64,000 nt of DNA, taken from assembly GCF_003367315.1 (NCBI RefSeq), contig NZ_CP031415.1, positions 3,284,001 to 3,348,000 of the forward strand, in the 5' to 3' direction. This document shows positions 55,601 to 63,263 of this stretch, one piece after another (the stretch's first letter is position 1; every line of letters begins with the position of its first letter). This stretch comes from Saccharospirillum mangrovi (GTDB taxonomy: Bacteria; Pseudomonadota; Gammaproteobacteria; Pseudomonadales; Natronospirillaceae). Under the pieces are notes generated by a model. The model searched no databases. It was not told the DNA's origin and worked only from the letters and a program-made list of their open reading frames with translations. A program made the position numbers and the translations under genes.

Positions 55601-55847
55601 ATCATCCGACTTACCCGATTACAAAGCCGAACTGCTCGACTACCTGCTCGCCATCAACGACGCCCAAACGCTGGACGCCGCTCTGGAAAGCCTGCTGACA
55701 CCGGCCGAATACGTTGAGATCACCAAGCGCCTGCAAATCTTCAAGATGCTGCGCGCGGGCATTCCACAACGCAAAATTGCCGAGACGCTGGGTGTCGGCA
55801 TTGCCACCGTATCGCGCGGCGCCCGGGCGCTGCACGACGATCACTGA
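55593..55847 (+). CDS. trpR: Trp operon repressor TrpR
   Basis: This protein of 84 residues is homologous to the tryptophan-binding repressor. The C-terminal part LTPAEYVEITKRLQIFKMLRAGIPQRKIAETLGVGIATVSRGARAL matches the TrpR helix-turn-helix with the GIAT-SRG recognition helix. It is shorter at the N-terminus than E. coli TrpR (108 residues). No Shine-Dalgarno sequence precedes the ATG and an operator overlaps it. trpE follows after 16 bases, so the repressor controls its own transcript with trpEG. Confidence 0.9.
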   Translation: MSTSSDLPDYKAELLDYLLAINDAQTLDAALESLLTPAEYVEITKRLQIFKMLRAGIPQRKIAETLGVGIATVSRGARALHDDH

Positions 55848-55863
55848 ATTCAGGAACGCTTTT

Positions 55864-57255
55864 ATGCCGAACCGTCCCCAACCGTTCGAGTTGCCGCGCA
55901 AACCGCAGTACATCAAGCTCGCGGCCGACTGCGATTTCTTCGAACTGTTCAAAAAAATCGAGAAGCGATTCGATACCTGTTTCATGCTCGAATCTCTGGG
56001 CGAAGACAGCCACATCTCGCGTTATTCCATCATCGGATTCGACCCGGAACACATCCTCTACGCCAACGGCCGCACGCTGAGCATTGAAGACCGCAACGGC
56101 CAGCGCACCGATTACGACAGCGACAACCCCTACCAACTGCTGCGCGACATCATGCCGCAGAACATCATCTCCCGACGTTACGCCGGCGGTTTAACCGGCT
56201 ACCTCGGTTACGATGCGATGCAATATTTCGAACCGACGTTAACGTTGAAACACAACGACGATTTCGACACCTTTCGCTTCGGCTTGTACAAAGACGGTTT
56301 GATTCTCGACAAGATGACCGGCGAAGTTATCTACTTCCACTACGGCGACAGCCGGGTCGAATTTTTGCAAAACCTGATCGACGCCGACTACGAAGGCAAC
56401 GGCCCGCTGAGCATCGAACTGGAAGGCGACACCATGAGCCAGGCCGAACACGCCGCCGCCGTCGCCAAAGTGAAAAACGACATCATCAACGGCAAGATTT
56501 TCCAGTGCGAAGTCGGCTTCAAAAAACGCCTGAAACTGAAAGGCGACACCATCAACATTTATCAACAACTGCGCGAAGTTAACCCATCGCCGCAGATGTA
56601 TTACGTCAAGTTCGGCGAACAAAAACTGATCGGTGCCAGCCCGGAGTTACTGTTCCGCTTGCGCCAGGGCGAAATGGAAACCTTCCCGCTCGCCGGCACC
56701 ACCAAACGCGGCAACAACGAACAGGAAGACACCCAATACGCGCGCGCGCTGTTGAACGATCCGAAAGAAATTGCCGAGCACAACATGATTGTCGATCTGC
56801 ACCGCAACGACATCGGTCGCGTCGCCCGTTTCGGCACAGTAAAAGTGCGCTCGTTAATGGACATCAAACGCTTTAGCCACGTGCAACATATTTCCAGCGA
56901 GATCGTCGGCATCATCGATGACGACGAAGATATGTTCAGCGCCCTGGCGAGTAACTTCCCGGCGGGTACCTTAACCGGCGCGCCGAAAATTGAAGCGATG
57001 AAAATTATCGACGGTCTGGAAACCGATGGCCGCGGGCCATACGGCGGTGGCGTCGGACATTTCTCGTTCAATGGCGACTGCACCTTCGCCATTCCGATTC
57101 GCACCGTCTTTGCCAATGGCGAACGCGCTTATGTACAAACCTGCGGCGGTAATGTGTACGACAGCAACGCCGAGGATGAATACGAAGAAATCCGCCGCAA
57201 ATTCGCCGGCACCAAACTGGCGTTGGATCCCTTTATTACCGGAGCCGAGAAATGA
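55864..57255 (+). CDS. trpE: Anthranilate synthase component I TrpE
   Basis: This chorismate-using enzyme of 463 residues makes anthranilate with TrpG. Chorismate-binding motifs are LAGTTKRG, VDLHRNDIGRVARFG, FPAGTLTGAPKIEAMKIID and RGPYGGGVGHFSFNGDCTFAIPIRT. I start at MPNRPQPFELPRKPQYIKL (AGGAA upstream). The first part is shorter than in E. coli TrpE. PabB is an alternative for this family, but the trpR gene and operator in front and trpG behind favour TrpE. Its stop overlaps trpG by ATGA. Confidence 0.9.
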   Translation: MPNRPQPFELPRKPQYIKLAADCDFFELFKKIEKRFDTCFMLESLGEDSHISRYSIIGFDPEHILYANGRTLSIEDRNGQRTDYDSDNPYQLLRDIMPQNIISRRYAGGLTGYLGYDAMQYFEPTLTLKHNDDFDTFRFGLYKDGLILDKMTGEVIYFHYGDSRVEFLQNLIDADYEGNGPLSIELEGDTMSQAEHAAAVAKVKNDIINGKIFQCEVGFKKRLKLKGDTINIYQQLREVNPSPQMYYVKFGEQKLIGASPELLFRLRQGEMETFPLAGTTKRGNNEQEDTQYARALLNDPKEIAEHNMIVDLHRNDIGRVARFGTVKVRSLMDIKRFSHVQHISSEIVGIIDDDEDMFSALASNFPAGTLTGAPKIEAMKIIDGLETDGRGPYGGGVGHFSFNGDCTFAIPIRTVFANGERAYVQTCGGNVYDSNAEDEYEEIRRKFAGTKLALDPFITGAEK

Positions 57256-57914
57256 AGGTTTTAATCATCGACAATTACGACTCCTTCACCTACAACCTCT
57301 ATCAGTTTATCGGTGAGATTTTGCTGGCGGCGCAACGCAAAAACCAAGTCGATTCATTCGATGTCATCGTCAAACGCAACGACGAAATCAGCCTCGCCGA
57401 AGTGCGTGATTTAAACCCCGACCGCATCATCATTTCGCCCGGCCCCGGCTCGCCGGATGACGAACGTTACTTCGGCGTATGCGCGCAAGTCATCACCGAA
57501 CTCGGCCCAACCATTCCGCTGTTGGGTGTTTGTCTGGGCATGCAAGGCATCGTGCACTGCTTTGGCGGCAAGGTCGTTCTGGCGCCGTTGCCGATGCACG
57601 GTAAAATCAGCCCGATTACGCACGGCGGCGATTCGGTTTTTGCCGGCGTACCGGACCAACTCGAAGTGATGCGTTACCACTCGTTAATTGCCGAAGCCGC
57701 CACCCTGCCCGACTGTTTAATGGTCACCGCCGCCGTTGGCGACTTAACCGCCGATCAATTTCACGACCGCGAGGCATTCAGCAGCGCCGGCGATTTTGAA
57801 TTGATGGGTGTGCGCCACCGCGACTATCCGATTCACGGCATTCAGTTCCATCCGGAATCTTTTGCAACCGAAGGTGGCAAAGAGATGCTGGCAAACTTTG
57901 TGTTACCAGCGTGA
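57252..57914 (+). CDS. trpG: Anthranilate synthase component II (glutamine amidotransferase) TrpG
   Basis: This class-I glutamine amidotransferase of 220 residues supplies ammonia to TrpE. It starts MKVLIIDNYDSFTYNLYQ, and has ISPGPGSPDD, the nucleophile Cys in GVCLGMQGI and the His/Glu of IQFHPESFATEGG. About ten extra residues are present near residue 30 (QRKNQVDSF). It overlaps trpE. No trpD or trpC follows in the window; the next gene is an outer-membrane protein after 254 bases, so the rest of the pathway is elsewhere. Confidence 0.92.
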   Translation: MKVLIIDNYDSFTYNLYQFIGEILLAAQRKNQVDSFDVIVKRNDEISLAEVRDLNPDRIIISPGPGSPDDERYFGVCAQVITELGPTIPLLGVCLGMQGIVHCFGGKVVLAPLPMHGKISPITHGGDSVFAGVPDQLEVMRYHSLIAEAATLPDCLMVTAAVGDLTADQFHDREAFSSAGDFELMGVRHRDYPIHGIQFHPESFATEGGKEMLANFVLPA

Positions 57915-58168
57915 CTGTTTGACGCACTTTCAACCGATTATTTTCATCGCTGAAATTCTAGAACTCGCGCAGGCACGTCAAGGAATTGTCGACGGAATTT
58001 TTATCCTCCGTAATGTCAGCAAACTTTACCGGGCCTGCGTCACACCTCTCGTTCTGTTCCGCCTTGCTGTGAACTGTTTCACTGCGTTCTCCCCACTTCG
58101 ATCGGTAGCGTCTTGCACCAAGATTGCCTCATACCGAAGTGATCGAAACTCGAAAAGGGAGAACACTC

Positions 58169-58732
58169 ATGAAAAAACAACTGTGTTTTGCAGCTGTCAT
58201 TCTTGGTACCAGCGGCCTGGCACTGGCCGACCGCACGCCCGTTTATTTATCCGGCGGCGGTGGTTTCGGTGCGCACGGTTTAACATCGGACTCTTCATTG
58301 GGCGAGGTCGAAACCGAAGCCAGCACCGGCTTGCTGCGCTCGCTGAAAGCCGGTTTCATGCTGAACGATCGCAACGCCCTGTACCTGCATGCGCGGTCTT
58401 CGAATTTCGACTATGAAACCGAAGATACCGGAACAGAATTTAAGGACGCTCGAGCCACCTTGGTTGGTCTGGGTTATACCCACTACACCAGCGCCACGGA
58501 GGGTTCGCCTTACTTTGAAGTCACCGCCGGGATGGCCGGATTCAATGTTGATGACAACGGCTTTGATATTGAATCGAAAGGGCGCGGGCTGTTAGTGGGT
58601 GCCGGTTATGAATTTAACCGTCATGTGCAGATGGGTGCGGTCTATACCTTGGCCGAAACCGAAGATGATGACGATGACGACACCACCTACACAACCAATT
58701 CGCTCGGCCTCAAAGTTGAGCTGAAACTTTAA
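58169..58732 (+). CDS. Small outer-membrane beta-barrel protein
   Basis: The protein has 187 residues with a Sec signal peptide, MKKQLCFAAVILGTSGLALA. The mature part is built of alternating-pattern strands (YLSGGGGFGAHGL, LKAGFMLNDRNALYLHARSS, ARATLVGLGYTHYT, SPYFEVTAGMAGF, GLLVGAGYEFNRHVQMGAVYTL) and ends LGLKVELKL, a typical barrel end. An eight-strand OmpX/OmpW-like porin-like barrel is likely. A loop near residue 170 has a long Asp run (EDDDDDD), perhaps binding cations. RBS is AGGGAGAA. It has its own promoter, as the upstream gap is 254 bases. Confidence 0.82.
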   Translation: MKKQLCFAAVILGTSGLALADRTPVYLSGGGGFGAHGLTSDSSLGEVETEASTGLLRSLKAGFMLNDRNALYLHARSSNFDYETEDTGTEFKDARATLVGLGYTHYTSATEGSPYFEVTAGMAGFNVDDNGFDIESKGRGLLVGAGYEFNRHVQMGAVYTLAETEDDDDDDTTYTTNSLGLKVELKL

Positions 58733-58750
58733 CGAAGTCCAACGCAACAA

Positions 58751-58779
58751 TTGGGGCGTCGTATAACTCGACGCCCCAA
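58751..58779. terminator. Hairpin terminator between the outer-membrane protein gene and the DUF1697 gene
   Basis: An 11-base stem, 58751-58761 with 58769-58779, and a seven-base loop lie between two convergent genes. Only short A/T runs flank it (TATTATT on the plus strand, TTGTTG on the minus strand), but the place suggests a bidirectional terminator. Confidence 0.65.
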
Positions 58780-58781
58780 TA

Positions 58782-59318
58782 TTATTGCTCAGTTAATTCC
58801 TGAATTTTCCGCACGCTTCGCCAGTTCCTCGCTGTCGCCGACACGCCCAGTTTCCGCTCCACTCGTTCCGCTAACTTCGAACGGCCAATGCCTTCGGGTG
58901 CGTACAAATAAAAGACGCTCTCGGTCAGCGTGAAGGCTTCGCTGTCTTTCGCCAATTCTTGAATTTCATCCAACTTGGCCTGTCTTGCTGGTTCGGCGAG
59001 GAAAAATAAATGCAGGCTTTTCGGGTCCGCTTCCGCCTGCGGGTAAGGGTTGGCATCGATAGCAGCGTTCAAGGCGGCTTCCGTTAGCAACATCACTTCG
59101 GGTTTGAATGCCTGCGTTTCGTGAACGGCCAGGCTGATCTGCTCGGCCAGTTTTACCGAATCGCGGCTGGCGTGCGTGAACACCGCGTTGCCGCTTTGGA
59201 TGTAGGTTTGAATATTCTCGGCACCCAAACCGGCCAGCAATTCTTTCAGCGTCTTCATCGGCAGGCTGTTGTGACCACCGACGTTAATGCCGCGAAATAG
59301 CGCGATCCAGGTTTGCAT
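58782..59318 (-). CDS. DUF1697-family protein
   Basis: The protein has 178 residues and starts MQTWIALFRGINVGGHNSLPMKTLKELLAGLGAENIQTYIQSGNAVF, the unmistakable DUF1697 signature, and carries FLAEPARQAKLDEIQELA and FYLYAPEGIGRSKLAERVERKLGVSATARNWRSV. Crystal structures of such proteins exist but no function is established. It is cytoplasmic. GGAGTCG precedes the ATG. Confidence 0.9.
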   Translation of the reverse strand: MQTWIALFRGINVGGHNSLPMKTLKELLAGLGAENIQTYIQSGNAVFTHASRDSVKLAEQISLAVHETQAFKPEVMLLTEAALNAAIDANPYPQAEADPKSLHLFFLAEPARQAKLDEIQELAKDSEAFTLTESVFYLYAPEGIGRSKLAERVERKLGVSATARNWRSVRKIQELTEQ

Positions 59319-59351
59319 ATCGACTCCTTATAGCCACGCCTTACAGCCAGC

Positions 59352-59900
59352 CTAAATACCGTTCACCACACTGCCCGGTAAATGCCGGCCTTCACCGTCG
59401 GCAACGACCGCACAATTCACCACCATATCGGTAGCAGTGATGCTCACCCAGCCGTTGGCTTCGGCGTCGAACAAGGCCGATTCCGACGTCAGTTCGCGGC
59501 GCGCTGCCTCATCAATCCAGCGCACCTCATAGATTTGCCAGATCGGACTGTACGGCCGGTTCACGCTGGTGGCGCCAATCGGATCGGGCGCGGAGGGCAA
59601 GATGGTGGGCTGGTCGCCCTCGGGAAAACCGTAGATGCGCTCGATCACAGTTTTCAGTTCCGGCGGTTTAGGTCGCGGTGGCAGCGCATCGCTCAGGCGC
59701 GGCGCGAAGTTGGCGTTCTTGCCAGTGGCCGCCGCCACCGGCGAGGCATCGGTGGTGATGTAGTACACCCGCTGGTCGTTAAACCAACCGGGAATCAACG
59801 GCATGGTGATGCTGGGGCCGGCGACTGAATTCGAACTCAGGCTGGCACAACCCGACAGCAAGACACTGAATAAGGCAATTCCGATCCAAGGTTTCAACAC
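59352..59900 (-). CDS. Lipoprotein of unknown function
   Basis: The protein has 182 residues starting at a GTG at 59900, after GGGAG; a second GTG at 59909 is also possible and gives 185. The N-terminus LKPWIGIALFSVLLSGC is a lipoprotein signal with lipobox LLSGC. The mature part contains IPGWFNDQRVYYITTDASPVAAATGKNANFAPRLSDALP and WQIYEVRWIDEAARRELTSE; it looks like a soluble periplasmic domain. I do not recognise a family. It is not coupled to its neighbours. Confidence 0.7.
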   Translation of the reverse strand: MLKPWIGIALFSVLLSGCASLSSNSVAGPSITMPLIPGWFNDQRVYYITTDASPVAAATGKNANFAPRLSDALPPRPKPPELKTVIERIYGFPEGDQPTILPSAPDPIGATSVNRPYSPIWQIYEVRWIDEAARRELTSESALFDAEANGWVSITATDMVVNCAVVADGEGRHLPGSVVNGI

Positions 59901-59906
59901 GGTTCC

Positions 59907-59944
59907 CACTCCCTAGTCCAATGGTCAAGTCAGTATAGGGAGTG
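59907..59944. repeat. Inverted repeat upstream of the lipoprotein gene
   Basis: CACTCCCTA at 59907-59915 and TAGGGAGTG at 59936-59944 form nine-base arms. They lie between psuG and the lipoprotein gene and could be a terminator for psuKG or a leader hairpin masking the lipoprotein's ribosome-binding site. Confidence 0.5.
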
Positions 59945-59962
59945 GTCGCGCGGGGGAAAGTT

Positions 59963-60877
59963 CTATCGACGGGCGAGTTGTTTTGCGATGCCCGCAGCCA
60001 GCCGGGCGTTGTTGAACACCAGTTGGATGTTGCTCGCTAAGCTGTCGCCGCCGGTCAGCTCGGCGACACGCGCCAACAGGAAAGGCGTGGACGCCTTGCC
60101 GCTGATGCCTTGTTCATCGGCTTCGCGCAATGCCTGTTCGATGGCGGCGTCGATGGCGGCTTTATCCATAGCGAATTCGGCCGGAATCGGGTTGGCGATC
60201 ACCACACCGCCGTTCAGACCCAGTGCCCATTTGGCGGCCAGGAAGTCGGCAATTTCGGCGTCGCTGTCGAGGCGGTAATCGACCGTCTCGTCACTGTCGC
60301 GGGTGTAAAACGCCGGCAGCGTTTCGGTCTGATAACCCAACACCGGCACGCCCTGGGTTTCCAGATATTCACGCGTCAGCGCCAAATCCAGAATCGATTT
60401 GGCACCGGCGCAGATAACGGCAACCGAGGTATGTGCGAGTTCCTGCAAGTCAGCAGAAATGTCGAAACTTTGCTGCGCGCCGCGATGCACACCGCCAATG
60501 CCGCCGGTGGCAAAAACGCGAATGCCAGCCAGATCAGCAATGATCATCGTCGCCGCAACGGTGGTGGCGCCGTGCTGGCGACGGGCAATGACGTACGGCA
60601 AATCGCGCCGTGAGCATTTGGCGACATCCTGACCGGCTTTTGCCAGCACCTGAATTTCGGCGTCCGACAGACCGGCTTTCAGACGGCCATCGAGAATGGC
60701 GATGGTGGCCGGCACCGCACCGGCGTCACGAATGATTTGCTCCACTTGCCGGGCGGTTTCGTAGTTCTGCGGCCACGGCATGCCGTGTGAAATGATGGTG
60801 CTTTCCAGCGCGACAACCGGGCGGCCTTCGGCCAGAGCGGCGGCGACTTCGGGGCTGATATCGAGATAAGAATTCAT
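59963..60877 (-). CDS. psuG: Pseudouridine-5'-phosphate glycosidase PsuG
   Basis: PsuG splits pseudouridine 5'-phosphate into uracil and ribose 5-phosphate. The 304-residue product has VVALESTIISHGMPWPQNYETA at the start and ATTVAATMIIADLAGIRVFATGGIGGVHRGAQQSFDISADLQEL, the signature region with catalytic lysine and manganese-site residues, plus CAGAKSILDLALTREYLETQGVPVLGY. I start at MNSYLDISPE, whose ATG overlaps the psuK stop (ATGA); an ATG at 60892 is five codons upstream. It is cotranscribed with psuK. Confidence 0.94.
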   Translation of the reverse strand: MNSYLDISPEVAAALAEGRPVVALESTIISHGMPWPQNYETARQVEQIIRDAGAVPATIAILDGRLKAGLSDAEIQVLAKAGQDVAKCSRRDLPYVIARRQHGATTVAATMIIADLAGIRVFATGGIGGVHRGAQQSFDISADLQELAHTSVAVICAGAKSILDLALTREYLETQGVPVLGYQTETLPAFYTRDSDETVDYRLDSDAEIADFLAAKWALGLNGGVVIANPIPAEFAMDKAAIDAAIEQALREADEQGISGKASTPFLLARVAELTGGDSLASNIQLVFNNARLAAGIAKQLARR

Positions 60878-61953
60878 CGGTTTGCGATCCATTGTTGAAC
60901 GGTGGTTTCAGTCAAATCAGGGTGGTTGGCGCCATCGGTTTCCAGCGTGAGACCCGCACAGGCCAAGCCAAAAGCGGCCTGCTCAGCCAGCGAATCGCCA
61001 CGCAAGGCCGCGTGCAGAATACCGGCAAAAAGCGCATCGCCGGCGCCGGTATCGCTGTGAATATCGACGCGGAACGGTGCCCGCTGGTGTTGTTCGCCAG
61101 CGCGCGACAAACGCACGCCATCGCGGCCCAGGCTCAGTACAACCAGCTCGACACCGGCGCTGTGCAAGCGTTCGATTAACTCGCTGTCGTCCAGACCATC
61201 AACATCCAAGATAGCCGTCGCCTCCTGACGGTTCACTTTCAGCGCGCTGAGTTTCGCCAGCAACGGCCGCAAGCGCGGCGCTTTGGTGGCAGACACGGCA
61301 TCGGCATAGAGCTGGCCGCGCAGCGGTAAGGTGGCGACCCACGCCAGCGTGTCGGCCGGCAAATTGGCTTCGACCAGCAACGAATCAGCCGCGACCAATC
61401 GCGATTGCAATGGCGCCAGCCGTTCCGGCGTCAACGCATCGCTGATGCCCATATCGGCAATGGCGCCGATCAACTGGCCGTTGGCGTCGTTCACGGCGAG
61501 GTAAGTGCTGGTCGGCAAGTCCGGATCGCGCAGCAAACCATCGACGGCAATACCGGCCAGACGAATGCGCTCGCTCAGCCAATCGCCATTCGGGTCGCGA
61601 CCGAGCAAGGTAATCAAAGCGATGTTCTGACCCAGCCGCGCCAGGTTTTCGGCGATGTTACGGCCAACGCCGCCGGCACTCTGGCGCAGCGTACCGGGGT
61701 TTGAATCGGCTGCCCGAAAGGCGGCACTCGACTGGCCGGTCAAATCGACATTGGCGCCACCGAGCACGACAAAGCGCTTATCGTCCGGCAGCAAATAACC
61801 CTTGCCCAGAATGCGACCCTGACGAGTCAGCCGCATGATGTGCCCGGCCACCGATTCACGGCTGATGCCCAACTGAGCCGCCAACTGTTGCTGGCTGGCG
61901 AGCGGGTTTTGGCGGATGGCGTCGAGCAGTTGTGATTCGATGGAAGGCGGCAT
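60874..61953 (-). CDS. psuK: Pseudouridine kinase with N-terminal winged-helix domain
   Basis: This PfkB-family kinase of 359 residues phosphorylates pseudouridine for PsuG. Residues 1-52 are an extra HTH (LLDAIRQNPLASQQQLAAQLGISRESVAGHIMRLTRQGRILGKGYLL), followed by VVLGGANVDLTG, SAGGVGRNIAENLARLG (92-108) and the catalytic DTGAGDALFAG (301-311). The fused HTH suggests the kinase can bind DNA. A triple TTAACAAA array stands directly upstream of its start. No Shine-Dalgarno sequence precedes the ATG. No pseudouridine transporter gene is adjacent. Confidence 0.9.
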   Translation of the reverse strand: MPPSIESQLLDAIRQNPLASQQQLAAQLGISRESVAGHIMRLTRQGRILGKGYLLPDDKRFVVLGGANVDLTGQSSAAFRAADSNPGTLRQSAGGVGRNIAENLARLGQNIALITLLGRDPNGDWLSERIRLAGIAVDGLLRDPDLPTSTYLAVNDANGQLIGAIADMGISDALTPERLAPLQSRLVAADSLLVEANLPADTLAWVATLPLRGQLYADAVSATKAPRLRPLLAKLSALKVNRQEATAILDVDGLDDSELIERLHSAGVELVVLSLGRDGVRLSRAGEQHQRAPFRVDIHSDTGAGDALFAGILHAALRGDSLAEQAAFGLACAGLTLETDGANHPDLTETTVQQWIANR

Positions 61954-62030
61954 TTAACAAATGTTTTTAAGCTTAACGTTTGTTAATTCTGCGCGCTGAG
62001 CGCAAATCTGACAAGACCGGATTTAACAAA
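61954..62030 (-). promoter_or_regulatory. psuK promoter and TTAACAAA operator array
   Basis: TTAACAAA at 61954-61961 faces its reverse complement TTTGTTAA at 61979-61986, with the palindrome TTAAGCTTAA (61967-61976) between. A further TTAACAAA lies at 62023-62030. On the minus strand a -35 TTGTCA (62014-62009), a 17-base spacer and a -10 CAGAAT (61991-61986) would start transcription inside this array. A protein bound here should block or modulate psuKG. Confidence 0.65.
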
Positions 62031-62072
62031 AACCAGCCGAGCACGATTTAAAGAGAAGTAAGGACTTACAGA

Positions 62073-62157
<85 letters not shown>

Positions 62158-62406
62158 ATGGGGTTGGGCGGGCGATACTAATGATTTATAGGGTTTGGGG
62201 CAACTGCTAGGTTATTGTGGCTGACTGCCAATACCGAAACACTATCACCTTGTTTCAAGCTGACTGTTTAGGCACCACCCGTCTTTAGATAGACAATACT
62301 TTGGGGTTACGATCGCCTGTCCATACTAACCAAGAACGTTTATATAAACTGAAGTAAACACAACGAATATTGTTAGGAAAGACTTAGCTATGGGTCTTAG
62401 GCAATT

Positions 62407-63066
62407 ATGAATCAGTACAATGTAATATGGGTAAGAGCTAAACGGTATTTCAAACAATGGATACGAGATGCGATTTCTCAAACAACGGCTCCATTATGGG
62501 ATAACAATGCCAGGCTTAATTACGTTGGATTTCTTGTAGCCATATTTTTGCTTTTCCCACAATGGAGTGCTGATGCAAGAGTGTCATGGGCTGGAACCAC
62601 TATCAATGGTCTAACAACAATCATCTATTCTATTCCATTATTTTTTTTAGCAAACCTAGTGTTTTCTATTTTTCGAATAAGAAAAAATGAAAAGATGATA
62701 GGAGCTTGGTTTGGAAACAGGTTTATCTACCATGAACCATTGAGGCTCTTGACAGTATTAGTTGATGAAAATGACAACGAGAACCCATTTGTATTTGCCA
62801 TCAATGATGCTGAGGATGATTCTCTTGTTTCATACGTAATTAAAACAGACCGGATAGATAATCGAGCAAAAGTTGAAATAGCGTGGGCTAGAGGATTTCG
62901 TCCAATGGATTGTGGTAAGCCGATGAATATTCCGAAGTGCTCTATAAGGTTACCGAAAGGACGAAAAATGTCACTAATTACGAATGTTGAACCTAATTCT
63001 ACAGTTACTACAGTCCGTGTATTCATGACGGGGTGGGAAGTTGGCAAAGGAGGTGGAAGAAGATAA
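62407..63066 (+). CDS. AT-rich orphan protein with two membrane helices
   Basis: The protein has 219 residues. Two hydrophobic helices (about residues 38-52 and 70-93, VGFLVAIFLLFPQW and GLTTIIYSIPLFFLANLVFSIF) are followed by a soluble, beta-rich region of about 120 residues. I do not recognise a family. Base composition is far more AT-rich than the rest of the window, and codon use differs (AGA, ATA, TTA common), so it is probably a recent transfer. No strong ribosome-binding site is seen. It stands alone beside a tRNA gene. Confidence 0.6.
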   Translation: MNQYNVIWVRAKRYFKQWIRDAISQTTAPLWDNNARLNYVGFLVAIFLLFPQWSADARVSWAGTTINGLTTIIYSIPLFFLANLVFSIFRIRKNEKMIGAWFGNRFIYHEPLRLLTVLVDENDNENPFVFAINDAEDDSLVSYVIKTDRIDNRAKVEIAWARGFRPMDCGKPMNIPKCSIRLPKGRKMSLITNVEPNSTVTTVRVFMTGWEVGKGGGRR

Positions 63067-63162
63067 TTCCCTAGCAAATTATTCAGATTTATATCTACCG
63101 GACTTGACGAAGAAGTTCTTCCGATTAGAAAGGCATTAGACTTCATTTCACGCTTTAAATAA
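63067..63162 (+). other. In-frame continuation after the orphan gene's stop codon
   Basis: After the TAA at 63064-63066 the same frame stays open for 31 codons to a second TAA at 63160-63162. The translation, ending EEVLPIRKALDFISRFK, looks protein-like. It may be the lost C-terminus of a longer gene cut by a stop mutation, or chance. From 63163 to 63263 I see no gene. Confidence 0.35.
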
Positions 63163-63263
63163 CCCACTAAGCGACATAAAAATGACTCGATTTAAGTTAA
63201 ATATCTTGTTTGAAACAAGAGCATCCTGATTTGGTTACTCAAAATACGTAGTTGCGACTTTCC

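Noticed and set aside
55601-55863. Trp attenuator leader peptide before trpE
   Set aside because: trpR occupies the space before trpE and no Trp-rich leader ORF with paired hairpins is seen.
55864-57255. Gene as pabB (aminodeoxychorismate synthase)
   Set aside because: The family alone does not exclude it, but trpR with a TrpR operator upstream and trpG downstream make trpE more likely.
58094-58141. Regulatory inverted repeat CACTTCG/CGAAGTG upstream of the outer-membrane protein gene
   Set aside because: Only seven bases per arm with a 34-base spacer; it may occur by chance and no other support was found.
62407-63066. Orphan gene as a known CBASS-type membrane effector
   Set aside because: Two helices plus a beta-rich part are suggestive, but no cyclase, sensor or recognised effector motif is present, so the name would be a guess.
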